Below are positions 37,201 to 50,800 of a DNA stretch of 64,000 nt, one piece after another. Each line of letters opens with the position of its first letter. The first letter of the stretch is position 1. The stretch comes from Parambassis ranga (lineage: Eukaryota; Chordata; Actinopteri; Ambassidae), in contig NC_041039.1 of the NCBI RefSeq assembly GCF_900634625.1, positions 17,975,006 to 18,039,005 of the forward strand. The letters run 5' to 3'. Under the pieces are notes generated by a model that saw only the letters and a list, made by a program, of their open reading frames with translations, did not search any database and was not told where the DNA came from. The translations under genes and the position numbers were made by a program.

Positions 37201-40200
37201 TTCAGTCATTCTTGCTTTCTTTCCCATTCTCTATCTCGCTCTTTCCCTTCTACATACTGACCTTCCCAGGCTGGCCTGTGTCTTTATATTTCAGGCTTTT
37301 GAGGCTACATCTGAAACAAAAGCAAAATTATGGGTCTGGTTTGGCGGGAGGAGAGCGCAGTGACCCCGGCATGTGGTTTTCTTAGTCCAGACCAGAGAGA
37401 GGTGAGGTGGGGAGAAGAATTTGTGTGAATCTAGCTGTGTATTTGAAGAAAACCCTAACCACAGCTAATTTGAATGTGTCATTAGCAGGAGGGGGTGATC
37501 TAAACTTGGGCTGGCCAGTGATGGAGTGAAATCCACACACTAGCGAAGACACCACTTGTTTTCCCTTTATTGTTGTGAGATATTGGAGGGGACATAGGGG
37601 CCAGAGCCTGGAGAGTAAACGCTGTACTTAGCACTTCATAAATCTGCTCACCTCTTCCTCACATGTCCAACACATAAATCGGTTGTTTCTTGTAGCTCAT
37701 ATATCTTGTGTCCGTTGTTACAAAGAGGATTATTGCAGCTATGGAAGCAACAAGAGAAACTTGTCGTTACTATATCACATGCATCCGTTCTCCATCCCAT
37801 TGTTGGTATACATAAAAAAAGAGGTGTAGCAATGACAAAGATGGAAAAGTGTATGAATGTCATATTTTGAGATGTTACGCAGATGGATTCCCGCACCCCC
37901 ACCCCTCTCCTGAAGTAAAACAATCAGTGAATAACGCTCACAGTTTCTTCCTGTGTCTCTGTGAGTTTCCTACAGTGGGCCCTACGTCGTACTGTGTGGT
38001 CTTGAACCCTATTTAGACCTCGTGGGTGACCACTGTACAATTAGGTATGCCATGTTTCACAGCAGCAGCAGAAAGTGGAATTCCTGTCAATGGTGCAGAC
38101 CTTCTCATGTTTACTGCTCACGCTGGCTTATGGCTGATTGTATCGTGCAGTATAAAAAAAACAGAATTATAAAACCCCACAAGACACTCAGTGTTTATCT
38201 AAAGGCAGATCCTCCAAGAGGAAGGACTTACTACTACATGCAAGGATGAAAGTTGATGCTCCAGATGGCAGATTTCAGGACTGACAGAAATATATGTTTC
38301 TTGGCTTGACAGTGTTTGACACAGCTAATTCAAGGATGACACACAGATTCATGTGTGAAGAAGAAGAAACCATCATCTTTTGACTGTACATATAATATTC
38401 AGAAACAACAACAATCATCATTCTTTCTCTGCTGTTTGGTTAAAAAATTAATTAAAGCCAAACCTCCTGTTGAAATGTATATATATTAACTGTGTTTTGT
38501 GACACACAAAAAAAACGTCATCAAGTGAGGATTTCATCACGACATTGTCACCATAGCACAGTCGTCTGGTTTGCGCTTTTGTGGAAAAGTCAGTTGCCAA
38601 GTATTCAGCATGTTTACAGATTTCAGTCAGTGACTGCTGATAGATGACAGCTGAGGACATCTCCAAAGACAGCCCAGACAGTCTTGGCTTTTCAGGGGTG
38701 GGTGTGCAATTTGGGGGAAAAACGGACAACAATCGAGAGAAATCACATTATGGTTTTAATCCCTTGGACCAAACGGTGCCATGCTTCATTCATAATGGTG
38801 GAAAAGAGACTTACAGCATCAAAGTATAGAGGGAGGTCTTACACCCATGACATGTCTTGAGAAAAAACAGCAAAAAGCCACAGCTCTGGATGCATATGCT
38901 AAAATCATTATAGAGTAAGACCCTTTACCACTGCAAGCACGCTCTAACGAGAAACTGCCTCATGTTGCTGCTGGTGTTGGTGGTAGGTTTAGTGACAGAC
39001 CCTTGCATGAACTACAATTGCTTCATCACTCTGTAGCTCAACTATACATCCTTGAGATTAGGCTGTAGAGGCTGTCTGGCCACTTAGGTTTAGGGTTAGG
39101 CCAACCAAATTCAATGGATTCACAGAATACACAATACATCCAAAAAGGTTCTTTTTACCTCTTTTCTATGATTATCATATACCACACACACACTGTCCAT
39201 TACAAAACCAAAGCTGGCATCCATAAATTGCAGAAACCATTGGCTGATTGACTACAAGCTCTTGTTCAACTATACAGTAAAATGAGAATCTTAAATCTGC
39301 TTTCTTTTGCTCAAGTGGTCAATCAAAAGTGGGAATCTTGACAGACTGATGAGATCACAGGATGATATATTACAGCAGATTCTTCTCCAGAAACATGCCC
39401 CCTTTTTCACTGGACAAAAACCCACTAAGACCCACTAACATCTGGCTTTTGTTTTCCAAGGGAAAGTACAGTGGCAGAGAGAATTCAAGGCACTGTAGCT
39501 TAAAAACTGCACGCAAATAGGCAAAACACAGTTAAATATGATGTAATGCATATCCTCACAAAACATGCAGAATCTCAGTGAGCATTACCAATGATTCCAG
39601 GGACCTTAAACAGTGACAAGCCTATAGCAGAAACATGCTTGTTGTTTAGTTATTGCTAATTCATATGACCTGAAACTGAATTATTTTGGTTTATCTTATT
39701 ATCCTGGACACCTTGTACCTTACACTTGTGCTTATTGTCTTCCTGTCAATTCAAATAATCGTATGCATCACTTTTTCAAGCAATTTTTGTGCTACTTTCA
39801 ACAGCTCTGTACATGATTGTGTTGTAGAAGAGCTAATTGTTTTCCTGTTTCAGGCCAGACGCTGTGACAAAATTTAGAAAGTTCATCCACTTAGTCAGAA
39901 CAATGTTCTGTTTTAAATCACACACCTGAAAAATAAATCAGGTGCAAAAAAAGTGGATGGCTTCCTGGCAGGTCCATCTGTTAGACCATTGTGATCCAAA
40001 TGATGACTGGTGGACGCCCTTAGTCCTGCCTTCTTCCCACACTTGGTGACTGGGTAAGGAGGTACTGGCCAAAACATGGTCCAGACAAAGTGCTGTGTGT
40101 GGTCCATGGAGCCCACACAATACTCCAGTTTTCCAAAAAAAAAAAAAATGCCATTGCCAAATCCACAATCTACGTAAAAGCGTAGTAACATTTTCTCGTA

Positions 40201-42150
40201 TTCATCTGGACATCTGCCCTCTTGCTGTATACATGCGTCAGAGTCTCTGTCAATGGAGTCTTGCGAGTGTCAGTCTTTTTATGCCACATTTGCCCCTTTA
40301 GATCTGAAACAATAAATTAGTTTTCCATGTTTTTTCATTATTAAATCATTAACTCTAATGATAAAAATAAACAACAGAGCAGATTATTTGATGACATTTT
40401 CTGGGCTAAAAAACGTTGTCTCCATTGTCAAAATGAGAAGCTTCTTGTGCGTTCCCCAGAACACAGCAGGTCTGCTCCTAATTGTGGTAGGCAGAACATC
40501 GGCAAGACTCATTCTATTCTTCATTTCATCCCACAGACACACCAGAAAACAGCTACAGTAGTTTCTGCAAGCTACATTTTCCACGGGAAACAGCCACAAG
40601 CCCAAAAAAGCAAAGCGCAATGTCATCACCCAGGAATCCAAGAAATACCAGAAAGTCTGAGTTTTATTACAAAAATCATCTGTGAGCGCAAACAAATGTG
40701 GTGCACAAACATGCCTATTAATTGAGAAGGCAGATGGTCCCATTGCGGGCAGGACGGCAATGAGCAGGGACTGTGGAAAACAAAGCATCTGTGGTGACCA
40801 CGACCCTCCATTTCTGTCGCTCCAACTGGGAGACAGGGTCTGGGGTTGGAACCCACAAGACTCAAACAGAAATCACCATTGTTGCCTCAGCGAGATACAC
40901 AGACAGACCAATTCACAGGAACAAGTTGTATTGGGTTTCCAGGGGGAATGTTGTTTATCCACTTCATCATCAGTGTTGTGTTTGTCTTCTGCCGTTTCTC
41001 TGATAGCTTTGGGAATGAAGCCACTTCAACTCTGACCTAAAATCTCCAAAGCAGAGATACTGGTGGAGTTTAAACGTTGCCACTGAAATAAACACAGCTA
41101 AGACTGTGATCTTTAGACTAATCTAGAGTAAACTAAATTCTTGGTAGTGACCATAATTTGAGAAATTCCTCTGCAAATTCCTCAATGAAATGTGATTCAA
41201 ACAAGGTGTATGAAAATGCTTTCTGTTAGCTGGGGTTATACGGCTAAAGATGTCTTTCCTCCCAGACATAGTAACTGGATCCTCTGTTTAATAGTTTGCT
41301 GTAGCAGGGGACTGACTGAGTGGTTTCCATTCCGTTGGGCTGTAACCGATTGTCCCAGTGACCACAACAAAGGGTAAAAAAAGGAAGGAGGGTGAGGGGA
41401 TAGAGAATAACCTGGGGCTCAGTGTGGACTGGAGAATCCTGAGATCAATGACTCAATGGCTTCCAGAGTCTCATCCAGTTTAACTACATTTTAACCCTAA
41501 ACTTATCTATACTGTGGCATCTGCTTTGTCCTCACCTCAGAAGTCAAGGCTATCTAAACTTTAAAGTTTGATCTATTTAATTCATCCAGACAAAGGACAA
41601 ATCAACACAGTGGTCCATTGACAGTGGAGGCTATAACTTTATCAAAGGGAAACTTTCTCAGAGTGTTAAGCGGCGGAGGAGTATGTGTGAATGAACAATG
41701 TCCCCCCTCCCTCCATGCAGCCTGCTCCCAAAGCTCCCTGTGTTCATTTACCGGCAAAAGTCTGATGTAAAACATGTCATCTGGTAGACTCTCAGGCTGC
41801 TGCATGCTTATTCCAGGCTTCATAGCTTAATGCTGGGATTTTAGAGCAGAAGACAGCAAAAAGGGGAGCTGGGCATTTAAAGGAGGAAGAGGCTGGCCTA
41901 GCTGAGAGACAGATACTGTAGCTGCTGTGGATAGACAGAGCAGCCTTGTACCAGAACAGGGATAGCTGGAGCCAGTGCCTGCAATTTCCTTTAGATGAAG
42001 ATGCACAAGCAAAACAAAAGCCTCTGTTTAAGTTTGCACGCTCTCCGCTTGCCTGTGTGGGTTTTCTGCAAGTACTCAATGTGCATTTTTGGTAAACTGG
42101 AGTCTCTTAACTGGCTGTAGTTGTGAGTGCATGTGTAAATAGTGTGCGTC
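34265..42150. other. non-coding, no gene recognised
   Basis: Mostly AT-rich. The 10-bp triplicate at 37011 is the only clear tandem structure. The longest frame (34950-35477) starts with TTG, has no ATG near its start and shows no domain, so it is not treated as a gene. Confidence 0.5.
37011..37040 (+). repeat. 10-bp tandem repeat, three units
   Basis: AATGGTCAGC, AATGGTCAGT and AATGGCCAGT follow one another without a gap. Confidence 0.85.
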
Positions 42151-42154
42151 TCTG

Positions 42155-42274
42155 TGTGGCCCTGCAGTAAACCAATGACCTGTCTATGGTGTACCCTGCT
42201 GCCCTCCCTCTGATAGCTGGGATAGGCTCCAGGCCCACCCTTTGTAAAGCAGGTTAAGAACATCAATGGATGGA
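42155..42274 (+). mobile_element. LINE-type 3' end, second copy, opposite orientation
   Basis: The reverse complement shares GGAGCCTATCCCAGCT, GGGTACACC and GACAGG with the copy at 27012-27140, and the segment ends in a short ATGGATGG tail at the high-coordinate side. It is a diverged truncated copy. Confidence 0.62.
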
Positions 42275-42279
42275 AAGAA

Positions 42280-45200
42280 CCACACAGACATTTTTTCTCT
42301 GGTCATGAAGTAACAATGTTAAAATATCTTTCACCTTTCTACTGTATAGACAGTCCATCTTTTCACCAGCAAAGTAGACGTTGTTTACTTAGTAGGGTCA
42401 TGTGTTCATAGCGGTGACTATGATGACAACTGGTGAATGGTGTTTTGCTGTGATGGAGTGGCACTACCTCCGCAGACGTCCATACTGTAGCAGGTAACCA
42501 TTAACCAAACCGACTCTCTGTGACCTAGTACCAACACAGGGAACATTTTGATGGATTTACCCAACCCTCTGAAGTCACAAAAGCAGAAGAAATGTGTTGA
42601 AAAGACATATTAATTATCACTGGCAAGGGTATGCTCCATGCGAGCGTGCTAGATTCAAAGGCCTTTTATTCATTAATATCACAGATGACCTTTGTCTCAT
42701 TGCGGTTTCTGGAAGGCTAATTCACTACGTAGTCAGGAAATGAGGAAAAATGGAACGTTCTGCAGGCAGAGATGCAACGATTTCAAAAGCAAAGAAGGGA
42801 AACGCATCATGAAAAATTAACATGTGCTTTTTGACGCCTTAAGTCCTTTTCCCCATGATGAGGCCTATGAACAATTGGATAATTAATTCTCTGAATCTCT
42901 GTTCTTAAAATCAGAGAGTATACAGAGACAGTGGTTTAGGAACAATGACATACAGATGTGTTTTGGAAGATTGAGCATTGCCATTATAAACCCACAAATA
43001 GTTATTCTATCAAAAAGACATTTTTCCCCTCATTGAGCCCAAGCAAAAACAATTGTAGAATTTACATTGTCTCACAGCAGTTAATTTATTTTTTTGTCAG
43101 AATGAGTTTGTCAGCAGGCTCCATGTGTGATATAATTGCCAAGATCAAATATTTTATTTCAGATATTACCCACATGCAATCGAATCATTATCACATCCTG
43201 CTGTGATGAATTACACAGTGTGATTCAGACCACTGCAAGTGTTGACTGTAAGTGTCAGACTCAAAGTGCAAAGTAAGTTTTCGATGATTACATACGTGAC
43301 ACCTCATATCAAAATATTCAGTACGTCATACTCCTTTAACAAAACCAACTCCCAGTGTTCACAAAGCAAATCTCCTCTCCTGAGTTTTTTTCCCCCCTAT
43401 TTGTCGCTGTTCCGAGACCCAGAGGCATCTGAGACGATGTGAAGCATCCACTGAGGGGTGACAGTTGGGTGTATGTGCTCAGTCGCAGACAAAACAACAC
43501 TTTGGCCAACACAGCAAACTCATGGCTCATGTTCACATACAATGAAAGCTCAAACAGTTGAGGTCTGAAGGCCACTTATGTCAGTGAAGGTTTTTGCAGA
43601 CAGCCTGTGAGATCATGGTCGCTGTCAGAGTATATAGCTATATCCTCAAAGGCCAAGCCTCACAAGTGGACCAGTGTTTCAAAGTGCAGACAGCTATACT
43701 TAATGACTACGTCATTTTGTACTCTTTTAAAAAGCCTTTTTGTGCAGTTTTTGAAGGGAACAATCCAGATGATCATGTTACTTGATTAAAGGGCCAATTT
43801 GGAAGATGTTGTTGGTTTGTTTTGAAGACATCTACTGAAGTTAGAAGACTTGACCAGATGGCCATCATACCCTACCACTAGGCGGGCTAGTGAGTCAGTG
43901 AGCATTTGTAGCCTTGTGTAAATGAGCGAACATAGGCTAATACAATTTGATATTGACCTTTAATGAGTGCAGCTCTTCATGTTTGACTTGCTGCACAGTC
44001 TAAATGCTTATAGCCAGTGGAAAGTTAAGGAAGGAGGAGGGATTGCATGGTCATCTCATCCATCCTGCTCTCCAACATCATTCATTCAGTTTTTTTATTT
44101 TTATTTATTTCACCTTCCTTGACAGTAAACTGGATGCCATCACATCAATGTGACTTAGCAACATTCAGATAGACTGGCTTGCTGCATTTTGTGCCAACAG
44201 AATTGAAGCTTAATGGCAGGAATTGAATGTCAATTGAGTGTCTCAAACACAACACTGACATCCTCTAGAAAAGAGCTGTTTACAAAATGTATATTAAATA
44301 TACACATTAAAACTAGTGTGTCACGATTACAGTACAATTTCCTTATCATCATAAAGAATGCATCTGTTTTAAACATCATACATGTATCAAATAAATGCCA
44401 TGTTAAAATCACTCCTGTCATCAAATAAGAAAATATGTCTTTACAGTCTAAGGTCAAGACTATTTTAGGTGGCCATCACACTATAGTTATACAGTATGTG
44501 GTTAGATCGGATCCCCCCCTTCGTCTCTATGATATGCATCCACTTAAGCACTGTGGACGTCACAGTGTGTTCTGAGCTGCTTGTAACAACAGAGAGGCTG
44601 CACACTGAATTTTCATGAGTACAGCCCTGGTCTATATTCCCTAAAGTGATTGATCCACTGTGTACTCTGGCAACAGTTGGGGTTCAGTAGCGGTTGTAAA
44701 TGGTTATGTTTAAAATCTGTAAGTTATGGAGAGGCACACTTGTGTGAGTTGTGTTGTTCTTTGGGTCAAGGTGGAGCCCCTGTATAATTGGTGGACTGTC
44801 TATCACACTAAACCTCAAAAGATTTAATTGATTTAAAAGGGAGTCAATAATAGGAGTCCAATATCACAAGCCTGTGGATATGTATGATGTGTAATGAAAT
44901 ATACTGCCGTGGAGCCAATCGTTTATGATCCTATTTTGGGTGAAGCAGACTTTTCCATAACATTCAGGCTCCTACATTGCTCTTGTGCAATCCACACTTA
45001 GCTCAAGTCAGAATCAGGTCCCTGTGGATTATATTTAAATGATGGGCATAAAATTCAGCAAGTTCAGATTTTATTACAAAGTTTGTTCTCCTGGAGAGAA
45101 GTCTGGATTAATGAGGGTGTTTTTTCTTTTACTGATAGGTCACTGCCTTTGGAATATAAATTGGTTGTTCAGGGATCAGTTTAGAACCTCTCTGGCTGTG

Positions 45201-47340
45201 CAGTGTTGTGCTGTATGTGTCTGCCATCTATTGGACTCATAGGAAATACCACTTGGCAAATCCATGTGGCAACGTCCTTATCGGAGAAGATGCTTTATGG
45301 TCATTTGTTTTCAGTCATTCAGATTTATTGCATCCCAGAAAACATGTGAAGTAAGTTTGGAATACATGCACATGGAAATAAAACATATTATCTGCTCACA
45401 TTTAAAGTATGTAAATTACACTGTTATCACTGCCACATAAAATGTTATGCAGATGAGAATCTGAGGGTGAGATGGGCAAAACCAGAATAGGTTGGTAGTG
45501 CCCATCTAACAGAGACATTTTTGTGTTTATGGCAGTAAGGAGCAGTGGTTTGCAAAATAGAGGAAAAAAATAAATACCCCCAAATGTATTAAAAGAACTC
45601 ACTTATATCCTATAACATGTGTTGCGGTGGGAATCGGGGTAAGACGCCAGGAAAAAGAGGGAGTGGGTGAGTGCAGGAGTCGGCCGAGCACGTGCCTCCT
45701 GAGGTCCTCTGGTCTCTGTCTGGGATCAGTCCGCCTCGCCAGCCCCAGGGCCAGACGCCCATCAGCCCCATACCCCATCTACTCCGGGCCAGACACCACC
45801 ATGACCACTTGTATTGAGAGGCCTGACCACCATTGTGCCACAGCAGAGTACACAAACAAACAGTGCAGACACACACCAGCCTGCTCCCCTGCCATTACGT
45901 CGACTCATCAAGCCCACTTGGTTTAGTCATACCATCAGCTTCCAGTGCAGGCAGCTCCCTCTTGGCTTTGGATGGAGAATCTGGCAGAAGATATTTGCTC
46001 ATTTGTCCCCACACATGTATGTGGTTTGGTAACGCTGCGAGGGACTGCTGCCCCAGTCTTTCTTACTGTGGAGTTTCAGAGGCAGCCAGGCCTTTCCTGG
46101 GTAATGTCCTCCCACACAGTCTGACTATATGGCTTTCTGTTGTTCATATCCAGCTGTTTACGTCCTTTCAGTGGGTGTTCTGCATTCATTATAGTACAGC
46201 CAAACGTTTGGTTATTGTTTTATTTTAAAAACGACCCAGAGCTTACCATAATTACCATATAGAGTACAGATTTGTTGTCTAAAGGGAAGTTGCTTTAAAG
46301 GAGCAGTATGTTACAGCGCTCTGGTTAGCATGCTCGCTTTACCGCAGCATCACAGATGTCTTTGACGAATCAGGACAAAATATTGCTCATCTAATTCTTG
46401 TATGTGTGTATAGCTCTTTTCAACAATTACACTCATGCCATGCCTACCTAAAAACTGATCAAGATAGAGACTTTAAAAAGTTTGATCGATACTAGTTGGG
46501 GATTTTCTACCTTTTTTTCCTAACTGTGCAAGAAAGCTTGTCCATCAGCTTGCTGGCTATACTCCACACACAGCCGTGCACACAAACACAGACACACATT
46601 TCTTCCCTCTTTTCATGTCGACCGCAAGGTTGACCTGCTGGCCTCTATTTCCTCTGAAGAGGATATCCCCCTTCAGTAGAGCCTTAAAATCCATCACAGC
46701 AGACGACTTGAGATCCTGATGCATGTGCCCCCTCCTTTATCGTCTTTGAAGCGTTGGAAGGCTTTGGCTGGGCCCTGCCACAGCGATGATTGCCGTCTGA
46801 TAGTTAAGCTGTTACTAACATGCTCCGAGCTGGCTGTGTGTCTGATGCCTTCTGTGTTTGATGGGGAGAAAGGTTCTGGCTCATTGATAAGTGTAATTAG
46901 GAAATAAGGTTTCGGTAGTTGCGCTTGCTGTCTTTAATTACTGCTGCACCTTGTTTCCCTCCATAGTTACTCAACCAAAGTCTGAATAGTTTCCCAATGT
47001 TCTAAACTGAGAACCATAAGTGAATGCGTTTACATGTATATTACAGCTCACCTAAGGGCCACGGGAGGACAGGCTGTTACTATATGCCTTCAGATATTAT
47101 TGGGTGCAAAATAAACAGTGCTCTAAACGTCACCTTGGAGACGGACTTGCCACAGAAAAGTAAACCAGCCGAGATAGTTCTGTTCCTGTGTCTCTGTTTG
47201 TTATCTAATATTGACAAAATCTGAATTATCTAAATCAACTTGATTTCATCACCCAAGATATTACAAATCTCACAGGGTTTCCGTGACCTTAGTACACCAA
47301 GGAAAATTATAATCATAAATACATGTCACTGTGAGGAAAT
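42280..47340. other. non-coding downstream flank of fbln1
   Basis: Contains a GC-rich block at about 45620-46180, discussed as a finding, within AT-rich sequence. No gene is recognised between the LINE-type end at 42.2 kb and the fbln1 poly(A) signal. Confidence 0.45.
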
Positions 47341-47370
47341 ACTGAAACAAATACTGTAACTAAAATAGTG

Positions 47371-47376
47371 TTTATT
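47371..47376 (-). terminator. fbln1: candidate poly(A) signal for fbln1 isoform D
   Basis: A canonical AATAAA on the minus strand lies about 360 nt after the D stop codon, the first one met downstream. Cleavage would be expected at roughly 47345-47360. The position is inferred from the hexamer alone. Confidence 0.55.
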
Positions 47377-47736
47377 CCATAGAAAACAAAACCTACGTCA
47401 TCCAAGGCACACTGGAAGAAAAAAGTGGGTGTTACAATAGCATAGACTTATTGTGTCATGAGAAGTATATCTTCTTATTTTTCCTAGACCTCTCTATATG
47501 CATGCACGTTCAATTTAAAATAGATATGAAAGAGATTCATAATAACATAACGTTTCTCAACATTTGTGCACTTAAGACTGAGCTTGCCATTGAAACAAAA
47601 AGTCATGCTCTCATCCGAAGCAGCTTCTCAGCAAAAAAGAAAAACCTTGACACTGATTTATGCATTGATGTAAGAAAACCAATGCGAATGATGGTTGTCT
47701 TAATACTGTGTAGGTGAAATCTGGCAACCTGGCCTT

Positions 47737-47876
47737 TTAGAACCAAAACTCAGAGACAAAGACATGAACGTTGATGATGTTCTGGCCCGAGTCGCCCTGA
47801 GTGTTCAGGTTGCGCATGGAGAGTTTCAGTATTGTTGCCAGTGGACCAATCAGAGACTTCACCTGGCGAACAACAC
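47737..47876 (-). CDS. fbln1: fbln1 isoform D terminal coding exon
   Basis: The acceptor TTTTAG is followed by VVRQVKSLIGPLATILKLSM, a segment with NTQGDSGQNI, and the end NVHVFVSEFWF before TAA. GVVRQV...VHxFVSEYWF is the conserved C-terminus of fibulin-1D. It sits 8.8 kb beyond the previous D exon. Joining the three D exons gives about 141 D-specific residues in one open frame. Confidence 0.96.
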
Positions 47877-50800
47877 CTAAAAGAGACAAAGATCATAAAA
47901 AAGGTGTCACAAAAAAAAGAATATGTTTCTGTTTGTAGATATAGTACAAAAGGTCACCCTCGAATATGGCCTCTCTGTTACCCCTAACGATGCAGATAGT
48001 TTTGGTTTGTACTGCTGAGACTGAGAAATCCTTCTGCCACTCCAACACAACGAGAATACTGGAATTTATTTTGTGGTGTTCTGCCCAAAAATTGTATTTG
48101 TCATTTAGCAACAAAGCCTCTATTGAAAAACAGTGTGCTAGTCAGAAGCTGTCTAAAGCAGACACTCTTCAGTTGTTCGTCTCACACTTCTGACAGTTCT
48201 GCCAGTGTTTTATTTCCCTCAGTTTTATACAATACAGCTGTCCACATGGCTTTCACAAACAGCTCAGTCTTTATGTTTATGCATATTTCTCTTCATGTGT
48301 ATTTACTTCTAACTAGGTTGATTGAGTGCACAGCTGTGCATCTAGAGTCAATGGTGTAGACATGATTTCATGCTGCGGATTATATCATTGATCCTGTGCA
48401 TTGGATCACAAATGGAAGGCATTTAATAAATTCAAGTGTCGACAATCACCAATAAGCACCCTTTTTGAAGTACTCTGGGTATCATTAGATCACATACGTT
48501 ACTATTGTTTTTTTAGCTGGTGGGTGCATTGGGGGCATCAGTGGTAGAACAGGGTTGTCCAATAACCAGAAGGTTGGTGGTTCGATCCCAACTCCTCCCT
48601 AGTCATTGTTGTGTGTCCTTGGGCAAGGCACTTTGCCCGCATTGCCCCCAGTGCACTCACTGGTGTGTGGCGCTCATTGCTGGGTAGCCTTAAGCAATTT
48701 CCCTGATGGGATTATTAAAATAATTTTAAGTAGAGGTGAAAATTTTAAAAGGCCACCACCACCAAATTATCAGCAGGTGCACCCGGCAGCCAAATTAACA
48801 CATGATTTCTGATGAATTCTATAAGTAACGTGATAACTGCATGCCTGTAGGTGTGTGCACATTGTGACAGTAGTGTAATCTGTAAATTTGAATTGGCTTT
48901 AGGTGTAATGTGAACATGGCTGTCTGTCTCCGTGTTAGGTCTGTGATTAACCAGGTTACTTGTCCAGTTTGTACACCACTACGCCCAGTGTTAGGGTAGG
49001 CTTCATCAACACACCCCCTTTAAAACACAGCCTAACTCTGAACCTTCACTCCTTTTTTTTCAAAATAATATTAACAAGCTAAAGGCCTGCCCATAACAAA
49101 CCTCATGAACAGTAATGGTAAAACAGATGGAAGAATAAATTTCCTGCAACCGAGCATTACTGAATTCCCATGGAATTCACTGGGTGCTCTTTTTAAGTGA
49201 ACATGCGATTACAGGAGGGAAAAAATGCCAGTGTTTATACAGGCTGTCAGTGGACCTTTCTCTGCAGAGAGCTGGTGACATTTCAGCTCTGGCGTGTTTG
49301 AACAGCTATCACCAGAGTGCAGTCAGGCAGCACAATCACATGACTGTCCTGGTATCACACCTTCAAGCACCTTCTGCCTTTTTCCGATTGACTTGTGTTG
49401 TTCTTATTCATTACTGAGTCAGTAAAATGTCCAAGTTTTTAGTAGGATGACTTAAGAGTTTAGCTCAGCATGGATCAAAATGATGACAGATCACTGCCTA
49501 GATCATGCTGAATTATGAGGCTCTTTGCTGTGGTACTTGTAACAAAGCAGTAAAACCCATTTGGTTGTCATTCACTATGGGGGGATGATGATCCATTCTG
49601 CGCCATCCGCTGGGTCCTTTGGGACACTGGCATTGTATGATGGCAAATCCCCCCACCCACTCTTTCTCTTTTTTTTTCCCCCTCCGCTCTCTGCGCTTCC
49701 TGAGGGGGGCCTGGTGTTTGTGGCACCATCACTGTGGCCCACAAGGATAAATGAGTCCCATGTGTTTGATGGAGGGGAGCAGTCGCAGTCACGCGATACA
49801 GCCATGGAGGCATTCCTCCAAGAATCCATCTTTAACTCACTGTAGGAACGTGAACTGCTGTCTCTTTTTCTCTCTGTCACTTTATTCTGCTCTCTTGTCC
49901 TTCTTTTAGTAGGATCTGTGGGCACACGGCAGATTCCAGAAGATTCTGCCGATAAGCACTTGGAGGAGTGTGGAATGGGGCCCACTCCTACCAGGGTTGC
50001 CCCCTTGTTTTGGTGTTTTGGGATTCTGTTGCATAGTGACACTAGGCTGAGGGGCGCGGGTCTGAGATTTTATTGTTTCCAAACCATCAGAAAGAACTAA
50101 CCTTTGCTTAAACTTAACAGCAGATGCAATATTAAGAAAATAACTGACATGGAAAAACAGTCCGAAAATCATTTTCAGACGCAAGCCAGTCGACATGGCA
50201 CGCAACTCTGAGTTGACCGATGCAAATACTGTTCCAAAAGTTTCTTATTTGTCCATGTCCTTAAATCACAGAGAATCAATCCATGATGGGTTGAGGAAGC
50301 ACGCAATGAAGACGAGTAAGATGTCATTATGAGCACAATATGGACCACCTCAAAGACATGAGTCCACATTAAGGCGTCTTTTTTTTTTTAAATTGCAATG
50401 TACAGTAAGTGGGGCCTATTTCTAATGAGGACTACACACTTTATAAAGAAGGTCAACGGGGGTGTGTTTTCCTCTGAAACTCCTGTTTCTATGAAAAGAA
50501 GTCTAACAGTCTCACCACATAAACATACAAGCACACATCACATCTAAAGTGGAGTTTCTTTTCTTTGTCTAAACAGGGCAGTATGTGGAATGTGTCTGAG
50601 GCTCATTAGAGTTTTGTAAATTTGTTTGTGGTCTAATTAGTACATGCAGAGGACACAAATGTGCTCAGAAATTGTTTTATGATGCCCAATAGCGCCTCCA
50701 AATCCCCAGATTTCCTCTTAAGCGTGTGGTCGATCATTTGACACTTAACATGATACACAGTTCAGTTTAATTCACCCCAATGATATGTAATTGTATTAAC

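Noticed and set aside
40447..41040. Overlapping frames on both strands near 40.4-41.0 kb
   Set aside because: Several phases are open at once, there is no consistent splice structure and there is no recognisable domain, which fits chance in a locally GC-richer stretch.
49575..50042. 155-codon minus-strand frame inside the last fbln1 intron
   Set aside because: No domain, codon bias or flanking splice sites were found. Low-complexity Lys/Arg/Ser runs suggest chance.
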